Source of the DNA: Lichenicola cladoniae
Lineage (GTDB): Bacteria > Pseudomonadota > Alphaproteobacteria > Acetobacterales > Acetobacteraceae
Assembly: GCF_013201075.1 (NCBI RefSeq)
Contig: NZ_CP053708.1
Coordinates: forward strand, 2,795,501-2,859,500
Direction: 5' to 3'
DNA length: 64,000 bases
The notes beneath the pieces were generated by a model. The model did no database searches. It had not been told where the DNA came from and saw only the letters and a list, made by a program, of their open reading frames with translations. Position numbers and translations under genes: made by a program. Position 1 is the stretch's first letter; the number at the start of each line of letters is the position of its first letter. Positions 51,845-60,818 of this stretch are shown here, in pieces.

Positions 51845-53170
51845 ATGACCGGCACCAGACGGATCGTTATTTTCACGATCGGCACCGAAGGTGATGCCCG
51901 ACCCTATGCGGCGCTTGGAAGGGGTCTCGCCGATTGCGGACATGACGTGACGCTGGCGACCAGCCGTGAATTCAAACCGCTTGTGCTCGAACATAATCTG
52001 AAGTTCGCGCCGCTGACTGCGGATTTCCTGGAAATGATGCGTCGGAACAAGTCGGTCATGGACCAGCGGCATCAGGTGGCGATGCTGAGAATGCTGATGG
52101 CCGAGACGCGGCGGATGGCAAAAGCCTGGGCGCATGAAGCGCTGGATGCCGCGAACGGCGCCGACCTGGTGATCGGGTCCGGTAATGTTTCGCTGCTGGC
52201 CGCCAGCGTCGCGGAAAAACTGTCGATCCCGTTTGTACGCTCGCAGCTGCAACCTTTCGATCCGAGCCGCAGCCTGCCTCCGGTATTGTTCCGTCCGCCC
52301 TCGAAGCCGCTACCGGGCTGGATCAACCTGGCGGTTCACCGCATTCTTCGCGTGATGGTCTGGCGTTTCATGAAACGCTCGGTTGATGGAGTGCGCCGCG
52401 ATCTCGGCCTGGCCCCCTATCCATGGGTCGGCCCCTGGGCGCTCCCGCTCGGTGCGGGTGGCAACATACTCTATGGCTTCAGCCGCCACGTCGTCCCGCG
52501 CCAGTCGGAATGGCCGGATCGGATAGCGATCCCCGGCTTTTTCTCGAACGACCGGGGCGCGGCCTTCCAGCCGTCGGAGCCGCTTACGCGCTTCCTCGCA
52601 GACGGGCCGAAGCCGATCTATATCGGATTCGGCAGCATGGTTACCGAACGGTCGGCGGAGATGGTCGCCGTGATCGTCGATGCCGTTCGCGCCACCGGGC
52701 GACGCGCGGTGATCGCCAGCGGCTGGGCGGACCTGGCGAGCGCTGCAGGCAATTCCGACTACCTGTTCTTTATCCAGAACGTTCCGCATGCCTGGCTGTT
52801 TCCGCGTGTGGCGCTCGCCGTACATCATTGCGGTGCCGGTACGTCCGGAGCGGCGATGCGGGCCGGCATCCCGACGATTCCGGTTCCGTTTGTCGGCGAT
52901 CAGTTCTTCTGGGCCTGGCAGATGAAACGGATCGGTGTCGCCACACCGCCGCTCAACCGGATCGGCCTGAAAGCCAACCAGTTGGCCGACGCGATCGACG
53001 AAGCGAGCGGAACCGCAATGGTCGATGCGGCAGCCCGCCTTGGTGAAAAACTGTGCGGCGAGAACGGGGTGGCCGCCGCGATCGCGCAGCTGCAAGCCTG
53101 GTCCCTGCTTCCGGCGCCCGGCGTCGCGGTTTCCGTCCGCCAGCCCGAACTCTTAACGGAGCCACTGTGA
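51845..53170 (+). CDS. COG1819-type UDP-glycosyltransferase
   Basis: A 441-residue GT1-family (GT-B fold) glycosyltransferase like MGT/RhlB/sterol glucosyltransferases: IVIFTIGTEGDARPYAALGRGLADCGHDVTLATSREF at the start, then KPIYIGFGSMVTERS, DYLFFIQNVPHAWLFPRVALAVHHCGAGTSGAAMRAGIPTIPVPFVGDQFFWAWQ, the donor-sugar motif (PHxWLF...HHGGxGT). Such enzymes glycosylate lipids, sterols and polyketides from UDP-sugars. No signal peptide. The stop overlaps the NRPS start (TGATG), so it is made with it. Acceptor is unknown; the NRPS product is the obvious candidate (inference). Confidence 0.9.
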   Translation: MTGTRRIVIFTIGTEGDARPYAALGRGLADCGHDVTLATSREFKPLVLEHNLKFAPLTADFLEMMRRNKSVMDQRHQVAMLRMLMAETRRMAKAWAHEALDAANGADLVIGSGNVSLLAASVAEKLSIPFVRSQLQPFDPSRSLPPVLFRPPSKPLPGWINLAVHRILRVMVWRFMKRSVDGVRRDLGLAPYPWVGPWALPLGAGGNILYGFSRHVVPRQSEWPDRIAIPGFFSNDRGAAFQPSEPLTRFLADGPKPIYIGFGSMVTERSAEMVAVIVDAVRATGRRAVIASGWADLASAAGNSDYLFFIQNVPHAWLFPRVALAVHHCGAGTSGAAMRAGIPTIPVPFVGDQFFWAWQMKRIGVATPPLNRIGLKANQLADAIDEASGTAMVDAAARLGEKLCGENGVAAAIAQLQAWSLLPAPGVAVSVRQPELLTEPL

Positions 53171-56100
53171 TGCTGATGTTCCCTGCAATCGAGGCGAATC
53201 TGGTCGTGGCCGAGCCGGCCACGTTGCCGCTCTCGACGGCGCAGCGCGGCATGTGGGTCGGCGAGCAGCTGGCGCCCCCCGGTGCGATCTTCAACGTCGC
53301 CGAGGCGATCGGGCTGGACGGCGAGATCGATCCGATCCTGCTGCAGACGGCATTGCGACTGCTGACCGAGGAGGTCGAGACGACGCGCGTGCGTCTGGTG
53401 CGCGGCGTCGGCCTGCCGCGGCAGATCGTGATGCCGACCTACGAGCATCCGATCGATGTTCATGATTTTTCCACTGACGTCGATCCACGTGGCGCGGCCC
53501 GCCGCTTCATGATGGACGAGTTGTCGGGAAAGCCCGATTTCGAGAACGGGCCGCTCTGGTTCAGCGCCATTCTCAAGCTGTCGGACCGATCCTGGTACTG
53601 GTATCATCGCGCCCATCATATCGTGCTCGACGGGTTCAGCGGCGGCATGATCGTGCAACGGGTCGCCGAGCTCTATTCGGCGCTGCGACAGCAACGCGAT
53701 CCGGTACCAGCCGGGTTGACCAGTCTCGGCGCGCTGGCGGCTGCAGACGAGGCCTATCGAAGTTCCGATCGTTTCTTCAAGGACCAGGCCTACTGGCACA
53801 CGCATCTTGCCGACCTGCCGGAAGCCGTGACGCTCTCGCATCAGACGCGTCCACTTCAGGGTGGTCTGCTGCGTGCGACGGCGCATTTGCCGAACGCGCT
53901 GGTCCTGCAGCTTCGCGAGCGCCTGTCCGGAACCGCGATCACTCTGCCGCAAGCGCTGATCGGGCTCGTTGCGATCTACTACCATCGCATCTCCGGGGTC
54001 GCGGACCTCGTGCTCGGCATGCCCGTCACCGGGCGGTTCGGCGGCATCATGCGGCGCTGCCCGGGAATGGTGGCCAATGCGGTGCCGATCCGGCTTCGCT
54101 TCGCGCCGGATGACACCATCGCGACGATGTTCGCGCAGACTGCCCGTGTCGTGCGCCAGGCGTTGCGGCATCAGCAATATCGCTACGAGGATCTGCGTCG
54201 CGATCTCAACCGGCTGAAGCACGGCCAGCAGATCGCCCGCATCGGCGTCAACATCGAGCCGTTCGACTTCAGCTTCGATTTCGACGGCGTGCCGGTGGTG
54301 CTCGACAACCTGTGCAACAGCCAGATGGAAGACCTGACCATCTTCGTCTACGACCGTCACGACGGCGGCGGTCTGCGGATCGATCTCGACGCGAACCCGG
54401 CGCTCTACAGCCAGGCGGAGCTCGGCCGGCACAAGCAGCTTCTGTGCCGCCTGATCGCCCAGGCGGTTCAGGACCTGGAGGTGCCGGTCGTCGAACTCGA
54501 TCTGCTCTCCACCGATGACCGCGCGCGCATCTTGCACCAGTGGAACGATACCGCGCCGCTCGCGACATCGACGGATCCCGATGTGGTCACGTTGTTTCGC
54601 AGGCAGGCGCTGATGACGCCGGACGCGCCGGCGGTCCTGTCCGAAGCCGGCTGCCTCCTCGACTACCGCGAGCTCGACCGGCGCTGCGCAACGCTTGCTG
54701 CGCGCCTGACCGACGGCGGGATCAGCGCCGGTACGCTCGTGGCCGTGGCGTTGCCCCGTTCGGAACTGCTGCCCGAGGCGCTGCTGGCGATCCTGAGGGC
54801 GGGCGCAGCGTATCTGCCGCTCGATCCGGATGGACCGCCGGAACGACTGGCGATGATCCTGGCAGACGCGCGCCCTGCCCTCGTGCTGACCGTGGAACGC
54901 CACGCTGCCCGCTTCGAGGGCCTGGGCATGCGATGCCTCCTGCTGGACCGGCCTCCAGGCATCGTGGCCGGCATGGTGCCCGATGCACCGCTCGACCCCG
55001 CGGCCACCGCCTACGTGATCTATACTTCCGGCTCCACCGGACGCCCCAAGGGGGTTTGCGTGTCGCACGCCAACCTGTCCAACTTCCTGCAGGGCATGGT
55101 CGACCTGCTGCAACCCGGTGCGCACGACCGGCTGCTTTCGGTCACCACGGCCACCTTCGATATTGCCGGTCTGGAACTGTTCCTGCCACTGATCAGCGGC
55201 GGACGGCTGGTGATCGCGACAGGCTGCACCGTGCGCGATCCGCTTGCGCTGGGCCGCCTGATCGCGGCGCACGGCATCACCGTGCTGCAGGCGACGCCCT
55301 CGCTCTGGCGCAGCCTGCTGGCCAATCGTGCCGCGGTGCTGAGCGGTGTGCACGCGCTGGTCGGCGGCGAACCGCTATCGGCCGAGCTTGCCGGCCGGAT
55401 GCTCGAGCGCTGCGGTCTTGTCATCAACATGTACGGCCCGACCGAGACCACGATCTGGTCGACCGCGATGCGGCTATCGGCCGGCGATATCGAACCGCCG
55501 CCGATCGGCCGGCCGATCCGCAACACGCGCGTCTATGTGCTCGACGGCCGGATGCGGCCGGTGCCGGAGGGGGTGGCGGGCATGCTGTATATCGGTGGTG
55601 CCGGTGTAGCGCAGGGCTATCTCAACCGTCCCGAGCGCACGGGAGAAAGTTTCGGGCCGGATCCGTTCTCGGATGATGGACATTCAGCTGGGCGCCTTTA
55701 TCGTACGGGCGACCTTGCACGCTGGCGGGCGGACGGGGTGCTGGTCTATCTCGGCCGGGAGGACCAGCAGGTGAAGCTGCACGGCTACCGGATCGAGCTC
55801 GGCGAGATCGAGACGGCCTTACAGCGTCACCGTGCCGTGGCGGATGCAGTGGTCGCGGTGCGGCCCGACCTGCGCGGCGAGCCGGCGCTGGTGGCCTATG
55901 TAGTCATTCCTCCCGGGCAGGATGGCGTGTCGGATGCGGCGTTGCGGCTGCATCTCTCGCGACACGTCCCGGACCACATGATCCCGTCGCTGTTCATGAC
56001 GCTCGATGCGCTGCCGCTCAACGGCAGCGGCAAGATCGACCGCATTGCACTGCCGGAACCGTTCTGGGCCGACCGCATGGTCGTGCTGCCGGAGGAGCCG

Positions 56101-57195
56101 CGGACCGAGACCGAGCGCCAGCTATTCGTCATCTGGCAGGCCGTGCTGGGCCGGCAGGGCATCGGCATCCACGACAATTTTTTCGGCCTCGGTGGAGACT
56201 CGTTGAGCGCCGCGCAGATGCTGGTCGAGATCGCTGAGACGTTCTCGGTGGAGATCCCCCTCGACAGCCTGTTCCGCGCCGCCACGATCGCCGATCTTGC
56301 GAGCGTGCTGGATGGCGGCCGGACGACCGGTTCGCTGGACACACTGCTGCCGCTCAGCCAGGCCGGCGAGAAGCCGCCGCTGTTCTGCGTCCATCCCATC
56401 ACCGGCATCGGCTGGGCCTATGCGGCACTGACCTCCCAGGTCGATGCCGGGCGCCCTCTCTATGCGCTCCAGGCGAAGGGGCTCGTGCAGCAGATGGCGG
56501 CGGATGCCTCCTATCCGCAGACCATCGAGGAAATGGCGGTGAGCTACGTGGCGGAGATCCGCACGCTGCAGCCTGAAGGACCCTACCACCTGCTCGGCTG
56601 GTCGCTGGGCGGACTGGTGGTGCATGCCATGGCGGTGCAGCTTCGTCAGGACGGCCACGAGGTGGCGTTCCTGGGTCTGCTGGACAGCTATCCGTTCAGG
56701 ATCGGCGACGAAGCCGATGCGATCGACGAGGCGGCCCAGGTCAGGCTGGCGCTGCAGTTCCTCGGCCTGCACCAGAACCCACAGGACCCCGGCGCGACGA
56801 TCCCGGACACGATGGCCGGGCTCGCGGACTTCCTGTGCATGAAATACGACCTGCTCTCGCAGCCGGTCATGCAGGCGATCATGCGGACCGACGAGGGCAT
56901 CGTGGCGCGGCTCGAACAGGTGGTCGGCAACAACCTGGCACTCGCCCGCCGCTATGCGCCCAAGCCGGTCGATGTCGATGCCGTCTTCCTGTCGGCATCG
57001 GTGCGCACCGGAACCGGGCTCGACAGCGTGATCGAATACCAGCCGTCGGTGTGGCAGGACCTGGTCCGGACCCTGTCGATCTACGAGGTCGATTGCCATC
57101 ACCAGGAGATCCTTTCGGCCGGCGCGGTGGATCAGGTCGGCCTGGTGCTGCGCACGCACCTGAAGGCCGCAAGCGCCATCGCGGCCAGCGCGTGA
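53170..57195 (+). CDS. One-module NRPS (C-A-T-TE), EntF/DhbF-like, predicted to load glycine
   Basis: A 1341-residue non-ribosomal peptide synthetase. Order: condensation domain (~15-440) with AHHIVLDGF (HHxxxDG at 149-155); adenylation (~465-930) with YTSGSTGRPKGV (618), NMYGPTETTIW, YRTGDLARWRADG and LPLNGSGKIDR; carrier with FFGLGGDSLSA (Ser1011 for phosphopantetheine); thioesterase with GWSLGGL (Ser1145). The eight-plus-two Stachelhaus residues read D-I-L-Q-L-G-M-I-W-K, nearly identical to the DILQLGLIWK glycine code of DhbF. The C-domain resembles EntF/DhbF C-domains (GRFGGIMRRCPGMVAN, YRYEDLRRDL) that condense with an aryl or acyl carrier. No MbtH, aryl-carrier or PPTase gene is in the window. 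Overlaps the genes on both sides. Confidence 0.92.
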   Translation: MLMFPAIEANLVVAEPATLPLSTAQRGMWVGEQLAPPGAIFNVAEAIGLDGEIDPILLQTALRLLTEEVETTRVRLVRGVGLPRQIVMPTYEHPIDVHDFSTDVDPRGAARRFMMDELSGKPDFENGPLWFSAILKLSDRSWYWYHRAHHIVLDGFSGGMIVQRVAELYSALRQQRDPVPAGLTSLGALAAADEAYRSSDRFFKDQAYWHTHLADLPEAVTLSHQTRPLQGGLLRATAHLPNALVLQLRERLSGTAITLPQALIGLVAIYYHRISGVADLVLGMPVTGRFGGIMRRCPGMVANAVPIRLRFAPDDTIATMFAQTARVVRQALRHQQYRYEDLRRDLNRLKHGQQIARIGVNIEPFDFSFDFDGVPVVLDNLCNSQMEDLTIFVYDRHDGGGLRIDLDANPALYSQAELGRHKQLLCRLIAQAVQDLEVPVVELDLLSTDDRARILHQWNDTAPLATSTDPDVVTLFRRQALMTPDAPAVLSEAGCLLDYRELDRRCATLAARLTDGGISAGTLVAVALPRSELLPEALLAILRAGAAYLPLDPDGPPERLAMILADARPALVLTVERHAARFEGLGMRCLLLDRPPGIVAGMVPDAPLDPAATAYVIYTSGSTGRPKGVCVSHANLSNFLQGMVDLLQPGAHDRLLSVTTATFDIAGLELFLPLISGGRLVIATGCTVRDPLALGRLIAAHGITVLQATPSLWRSLLANRAAVLSGVHALVGGEPLSAELAGRMLERCGLVINMYGPTETTIWSTAMRLSAGDIEPPPIGRPIRNTRVYVLDGRMRPVPEGVAGMLYIGGAGVAQGYLNRPERTGESFGPDPFSDDGHSAGRLYRTGDLARWRADGVLVYLGREDQQVKLHGYRIELGEIETALQRHRAVADAVVAVRPDLRGEPALVAYVVIPPGQDGVSDAALRLHLSRHVPDHMIPSLFMTLDALPLNGSGKIDRIALPEPFWADRMVVLPEEPRTETERQLFVIWQAVLGRQGIGIHDNFFGLGGDSLSAAQMLVEIAETFSVEIPLDSLFRAATIADLASVLDGGRTTGSLDTLLPLSQAGEKPPLFCVHPITGIGWAYAALTSQVDAGRPLYALQAKGLVQQMAADASYPQTIEEMAVSYVAEIRTLQPEGPYHLLGWSLGGLVVHAMAVQLRQDGHEVAFLGLLDSYPFRIGDEADAIDEAAQVRLALQFLGLHQNPQDPGATIPDTMAGLADFLCMKYDLLSQPVMQAIMRTDEGIVARLEQVVGNNLALARRYAPKPVDVDAVFLSASVRTGTGLDSVIEYQPSVWQDLVRTLSIYEVDCHHQEILSAGAVDQVGLVLRTHLKAASAIAASA

Positions 57196-59453
57196 GTGGA
57201 CCGCGACCGGGACCGGCCGGCGGTCGCTGGCAGGACCTGCCGCACGGGGTGGCGGTCATGGCGGGAATGATCCTGCGCGACCTGGCGCGGCCGGCCCCGA
57301 TGCCGCTCTCGACGGCGGAACGGCTGGCCATGCTGCCGACATCCGGCCTGCCGGTCGCAAAGCCGGTCACAATCCATTGGGACCGGCACCAGATCCCGTT
57401 CATCGAGGCCGGCAGCGATAGCGACCTGGCGGTGGCGCTCGGCGCCGTGCACGCGCATCTCCGGCTCGGCCAGATCGAGACAATGCGACGGATCGCGCTC
57501 GGGCGGGTCGCGGAGATGATCGGCCCGCTCGGGATCGGCATCGACCGGAGCATCCGGATGATGGAACTCGGGCGCGCGGTTCCGGACATGATCGCAGCGC
57601 TGCCGGCGGCGACGCTGCAATGGGCGGAAGGGTTTCTTGCCGGGATCAACCATCACCTCCGCCACGCGGCGGAGCTGCCGCGGGACTGCAGCATCCTGGC
57701 GATCCGGCCCGAACCCTGGACCTTGACCGAGCTGATGACGCTGATGCGCCTGTCCTCGGCGGACATCAGCTGGCTGATCTGGTCGAAGCTGCTGCGCATC
57801 CGCACGCGCATGGCGCCGCGGGACTGGGAGTCGCTCTGGCCACGCCTGCTGGCGGGCGGCGCACCGGCCGACCCGACGCCGCGATCAATGGCAGCACGGG
57901 TCGCCGGGAGCATGGCACGGGCCGGCAGCAACGCCGCGGCGGTGTCCGGCGGGCGAACCGCCAGCGGTGCCGCGTTGATCGCCAGCGATCCGCACCTGCC
58001 GTACGGATTGCCCAATCCGTGGATGATCGTCGGCATGCGGTCGCCGGGATACGACTGCATCGGCATGATGATGCCGGGGCTGCCGTTCATGGCGCTGGGC
58101 CGCAACCCGGATGCGGCCTGGGGCGGCACCAGCCTACACGCGCAGAGCAGCGACCTGTTCGAGATCGACGGGCTCCCGGACGACGCGATCGAGGAGCGGT
58201 TCGAAACCATTCGCGTGCGTGGCGCCGCACCCCGCCGGATTCGGTTGCGGCGCACGGCGCACGGCCCGCTGGTGTCGGACGGGCTGCTGCTGCCGTCGCC
58301 GCGGCGCCTGGCGTTGCGCTGGATGGGGCACCGCCCGAGCGACGAGCTGACCGCGATGTTGGCCGTCGCGCGCTGTCGCGACTGGCCGGGCTTCCAGGCG
58401 GCGCTGAAGGGTTTCGCCGTGTCCGGCCTGAACATGGTGTTCGCCGGACGCGACGGCCAGGTCGGCCATCTGCTGGCGGCCTACCTTCCCGTGCGACCGC
58501 TGGCCCCGTCTGCCGACCTAAACCTGCCGCTGGCATGCGAGGCTGCATGGGCCTCGCATGCCGATGCGTCGGACCTGCCTGTCAGGACCAGCCCGCGCCA
58601 CCCCCACGTCGTCTCGGCGAACCAGGCTCCGGTCGGGAGCGCGGTGCCGGCCGGATTTTTCTTCTCGCCGCCGGACCGCGCCCAGCGGATCGCAGCGCTG
58701 CTGGACGACGTCCCTACCGTCGGCGTGGATACGCTTGCGGGCCTGCAGTCAGATGTGGCGAGCACGCGCAGCCTGGGGCTCCGGGACCTGCTGCTTGCCC
58801 ATCTCGCCATCCGCCGATGGACGCCCGGGCAGCAGGTGCTGCTGTCTGCGCTGAGCGTGTGGGACGGGCTGTACAGGGCGGATTCGCGCGGGGCGCTGGC
58901 GTTCGAGCTTCTGCTCGCCGGCACGGTCGGCAGGCTGCGTGGGTTGCAGTCGCGCCGGGCCTACGATGCCGTCTGGATGACGCAGACGCTGCTCGCCGAC
59001 GATCTCGACGGGCTGCCGTCAGGGGCGCTCAGCCGGGCGATGACACGGGCGATGGCACCAACGGCGCGGCGGTTCGAGCGGCTGCATGACTGGGGCGGGC
59101 TGCATCGGATTACCCTGACCCATCCACTGGGACGCCTGCCGGCAATCGGGCGTCGCTATCGCCGGCCGGCATTCCGGGCGGACGGTGGGAACAACACCGT
59201 TCACAAAAGCAGCCACACGATCGGGGTGCGGCCGCATCATGCGCGCTTCGGCTCGTGCGCCCGCCATATCTCGGACATGTCCGATCCGGACGCCAACTTC
59301 ATGGTGCTGCTTGGAGGCCAGGATGGCTGGTTCAACAGCGAGAACTTCGACGACCTGACGCCGCTGTGGCGGCGTGGGGATTATGTCAGGCTGCCGCTAC
59401 GAGCCGGCTCGGTGGCGGCCTGGTCCGTGTTCAGGACCATCCTCGAGCCCTGA
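57192..59453 (+). CDS. Penicillin-acylase-family N-terminal nucleophile hydrolase
   Basis: A 753-residue amidohydrolase of the penicillin G acylase / cephalosporin acylase / AHL acylase family. The autocatalytic site is visible: ARAGSNAAAVSGGRTASG, with nucleophile Ser246 at the start of the beta chain; the beta chain has ALIASDPHLPYGLPNPWM, GGTSLHAQSSDLFEI, GLNMVFAGRDGQVGHLLA and FNSENFDDLTPLWRRGDY. The alpha part (~1-245) has VTIHWDRHQIPFIEAGSDSDLAVALGAVHAHLRLGQIE. No signal peptide or membrane span is seen, whereas most relatives are periplasmic. GTG at 57192 overlaps the NRPS stop (GTGA); an ATG at 57258 is an alternative. Probably cleaves an N-acyl amide made in the same pathway (inference). 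Confidence 0.9.
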   Translation: MSGPRPGPAGGRWQDLPHGVAVMAGMILRDLARPAPMPLSTAERLAMLPTSGLPVAKPVTIHWDRHQIPFIEAGSDSDLAVALGAVHAHLRLGQIETMRRIALGRVAEMIGPLGIGIDRSIRMMELGRAVPDMIAALPAATLQWAEGFLAGINHHLRHAAELPRDCSILAIRPEPWTLTELMTLMRLSSADISWLIWSKLLRIRTRMAPRDWESLWPRLLAGGAPADPTPRSMAARVAGSMARAGSNAAAVSGGRTASGAALIASDPHLPYGLPNPWMIVGMRSPGYDCIGMMMPGLPFMALGRNPDAAWGGTSLHAQSSDLFEIDGLPDDAIEERFETIRVRGAAPRRIRLRRTAHGPLVSDGLLLPSPRRLALRWMGHRPSDELTAMLAVARCRDWPGFQAALKGFAVSGLNMVFAGRDGQVGHLLAAYLPVRPLAPSADLNLPLACEAAWASHADASDLPVRTSPRHPHVVSANQAPVGSAVPAGFFFSPPDRAQRIAALLDDVPTVGVDTLAGLQSDVASTRSLGLRDLLLAHLAIRRWTPGQQVLLSALSVWDGLYRADSRGALAFELLLAGTVGRLRGLQSRRAYDAVWMTQTLLADDLDGLPSGALSRAMTRAMAPTARRFERLHDWGGLHRITLTHPLGRLPAIGRRYRRPAFRADGGNNTVHKSSHTIGVRPHHARFGSCARHISDMSDPDANFMVLLGGQDGWFNSENFDDLTPLWRRGDYVRLPLRAGSVAAWSVFRTILEP

Positions 59454-59462
59454 CCGCCAGAC

Positions 59463-59693
59463 TCAGTAGCGGATCACCACCGCGATCTTGCCGGTGATGA
59501 AATTCATGTGCGAACCCGAGCCGAAGCCCTTGGCCACGCAGACGGCCTCGTCCGCGGCCGGGGCAGCGGCGTCATGCTGAACGATGAGCTGCCGGACCGC
59601 GCCTTCGAAGGTCAGGTTATGCACGGCCTCGCGATGCTGGGTGCCCCTGATAGGATCGACCGGTGCGACTGAGAAAACGGGTTGGGTGGTCAT
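59463..59693 (-). CDS. Small protein, unknown function
   Basis: A 76-residue protein, not recognised: TTQPVFSVAPVDPIRGTQHR, then VHNLTFEGAVRQLIVQHD, DEAVCVAKGFGSGSHMNFITGKI and AVVIRY. The middle Gly-rich VAKGFGSGSHMNF is distinctive. It is convergent with the acylase gene, ending 9 bases after it. Start uncertain; no strong ribosome site. Real coding is plausible because the sequence is not GC-shadow-like, but it may be a chance frame. Confidence 0.4.
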   Translation of the reverse strand: MTTQPVFSVAPVDPIRGTQHREAVHNLTFEGAVRQLIVQHDAAAPAADEAVCVAKGFGSGSHMNFITGKIAVVIRY

Positions 59694-59785
59694 GTCGGTC
59701 TCGCTGACGTCTGCCCGATCCTACCAAGGCAGTTACCCGATTCGAAACCCTGGATGCACGATCGAGGCAAAATCGAACCTCCCGA

Positions 59786-60412
59786 TCACGGTTCGTTCTC
59801 GGTCGGCCGCAGCTGATCCAAGCCGTCTGGACCCGGACGGCCTGCCCGGAGGATGAGCCCGCCGGACAGTTGCAGGCGCCATGTGCGATTGAAGGATAGC
59901 GAGACACCGGCCAGAGGCGGCGCATCGACATGCCAGTATGCGGAGAGTGGTGCGCCCAGCACGCGCATCATCGTCAGGCGGATGACCGACGCATGCGTCA
60001 CCACGAGCCACTGCCCGGAACCGTCCGCCTGCTGCGAAAGCCACGCCGCGCACCGTGCCGAGACATCTTCCAGGCTTTCCCCGCCATGCGGTGCGGCGGC
60101 GGGATCGGTCATCCAGTCTGCCAGGGCCCTGGCCTCGGTCCGCTGGATGTCGGTGAAGGTACGGCCTCGCCACCGTCCATAATCGCAGTCGCGAAGCAGT
60201 GGATCGATGACCGGTTCGAATCCCAGGCCGATCGCGGTCTGGCGTGTCCTGAGTTCGGGCGCAGCCATGCAGCGATCCGCTGGTCTGGGCCGGTGCGGCA
60301 GGGACCTCAGTCCCACTGCCGCCTGTGCCTCGATCGGCTCGTCATCCGAGAAGCCGGCGGCGCGCAGTGTCGCGGTCATGGCATGGACCGCCAACCTCAG
60401 CTTGATCGGCAT
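59786..60412 (-). CDS. Histidine phosphatase family protein with changed RHG motif
   Basis: A 208-residue phosphatase of the histidine phosphatase superfamily. The start is ATG 60412 (GGAG nine bases upstream; ATG 60421 has no room for one). N-terminus IKLRLAVHAMTATLRAAGFSDDEP keeps the catalytic His but lacks the usual Arg (RHG becomes VHAM). Later: CMAAPELRTRQTAIGLG (Arg near), DYGRWRGRTFTDIQ, AAPHGGESLEDVSARC and VVTHASVIRLTMMRVLG with the second catalytic His. This HA-type subgroup exists in bacteria, so it may be active. Substrate unknown; small-molecule phosphate or alpha-ribazole phosphate are family options. Confidence 0.78.
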   Translation of the reverse strand: MPIKLRLAVHAMTATLRAAGFSDDEPIEAQAAVGLRSLPHRPRPADRCMAAPELRTRQTAIGLGFEPVIDPLLRDCDYGRWRGRTFTDIQRTEARALADWMTDPAAAPHGGESLEDVSARCAAWLSQQADGSGQWLVVTHASVIRLTMMRVLGAPLSAYWHVDAPPLAGVSLSFNRTWRLQLSGGLILRAGRPGPDGLDQLRPTENEP

Positions 60413-60818
60413 TGGGAACATCTCCGATCAACCATGGGAAGTTGCGTGAACTCGAGAAGCAGAGACCTGCGTGTCCGGCTTGCATGATGCACTGCGTCTA
60501 TCGGAGCAATCATGTCGGTCCCGTCGCGGGAACATCGCATGCGTCTTCGGCGAGGCATTTGTCACCGGACACTTGGCACGCGCCTCCTCCCAGCCATCTG
60601 CACCAGTTTACCGGTGTCCTGAACTATGCCGGCAGGAAACAAGGTGGCGCATGTGCCTGCCATGTCCATTCTTGCGGTCGATGGTTGGAGGAACCGCCTC
60701 CTCCGACGCCAAGGGTCGTTGCAGCATGCCATCGTCGAGACCGATGGTCACGCACGGTAAAGTGCGTGCATGATCGACCGTACCTGCTCGAAGCGAGCTC
60801 GACATCGGGAGAAACATT
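60413..60818. other. 400-base intergenic region between two divergent genes
   Basis: No gene supported on either strand. It holds the leaders of the histidine phosphatase (minus) and SPFH protein (plus). No clear -10/-35 pair or repeat was seen. Confidence 0.5.

Noticed and set aside
52900-55353. An 817-codon minus-strand open frame under the glycosyltransferase and NRPS genes
   Set aside because: Antisense shadow of two recognised enzymes, with Arg/Gln/His-biased composition and no motif.
41993-59453. A single siderophore locus linking the TonB receptor and the NRPS operon
   Set aside because: The receptor is 7 kb away with hflX, an exporter and ilvD between, its plug does not fix a ligand, and no aryl-acid genes are in the window.
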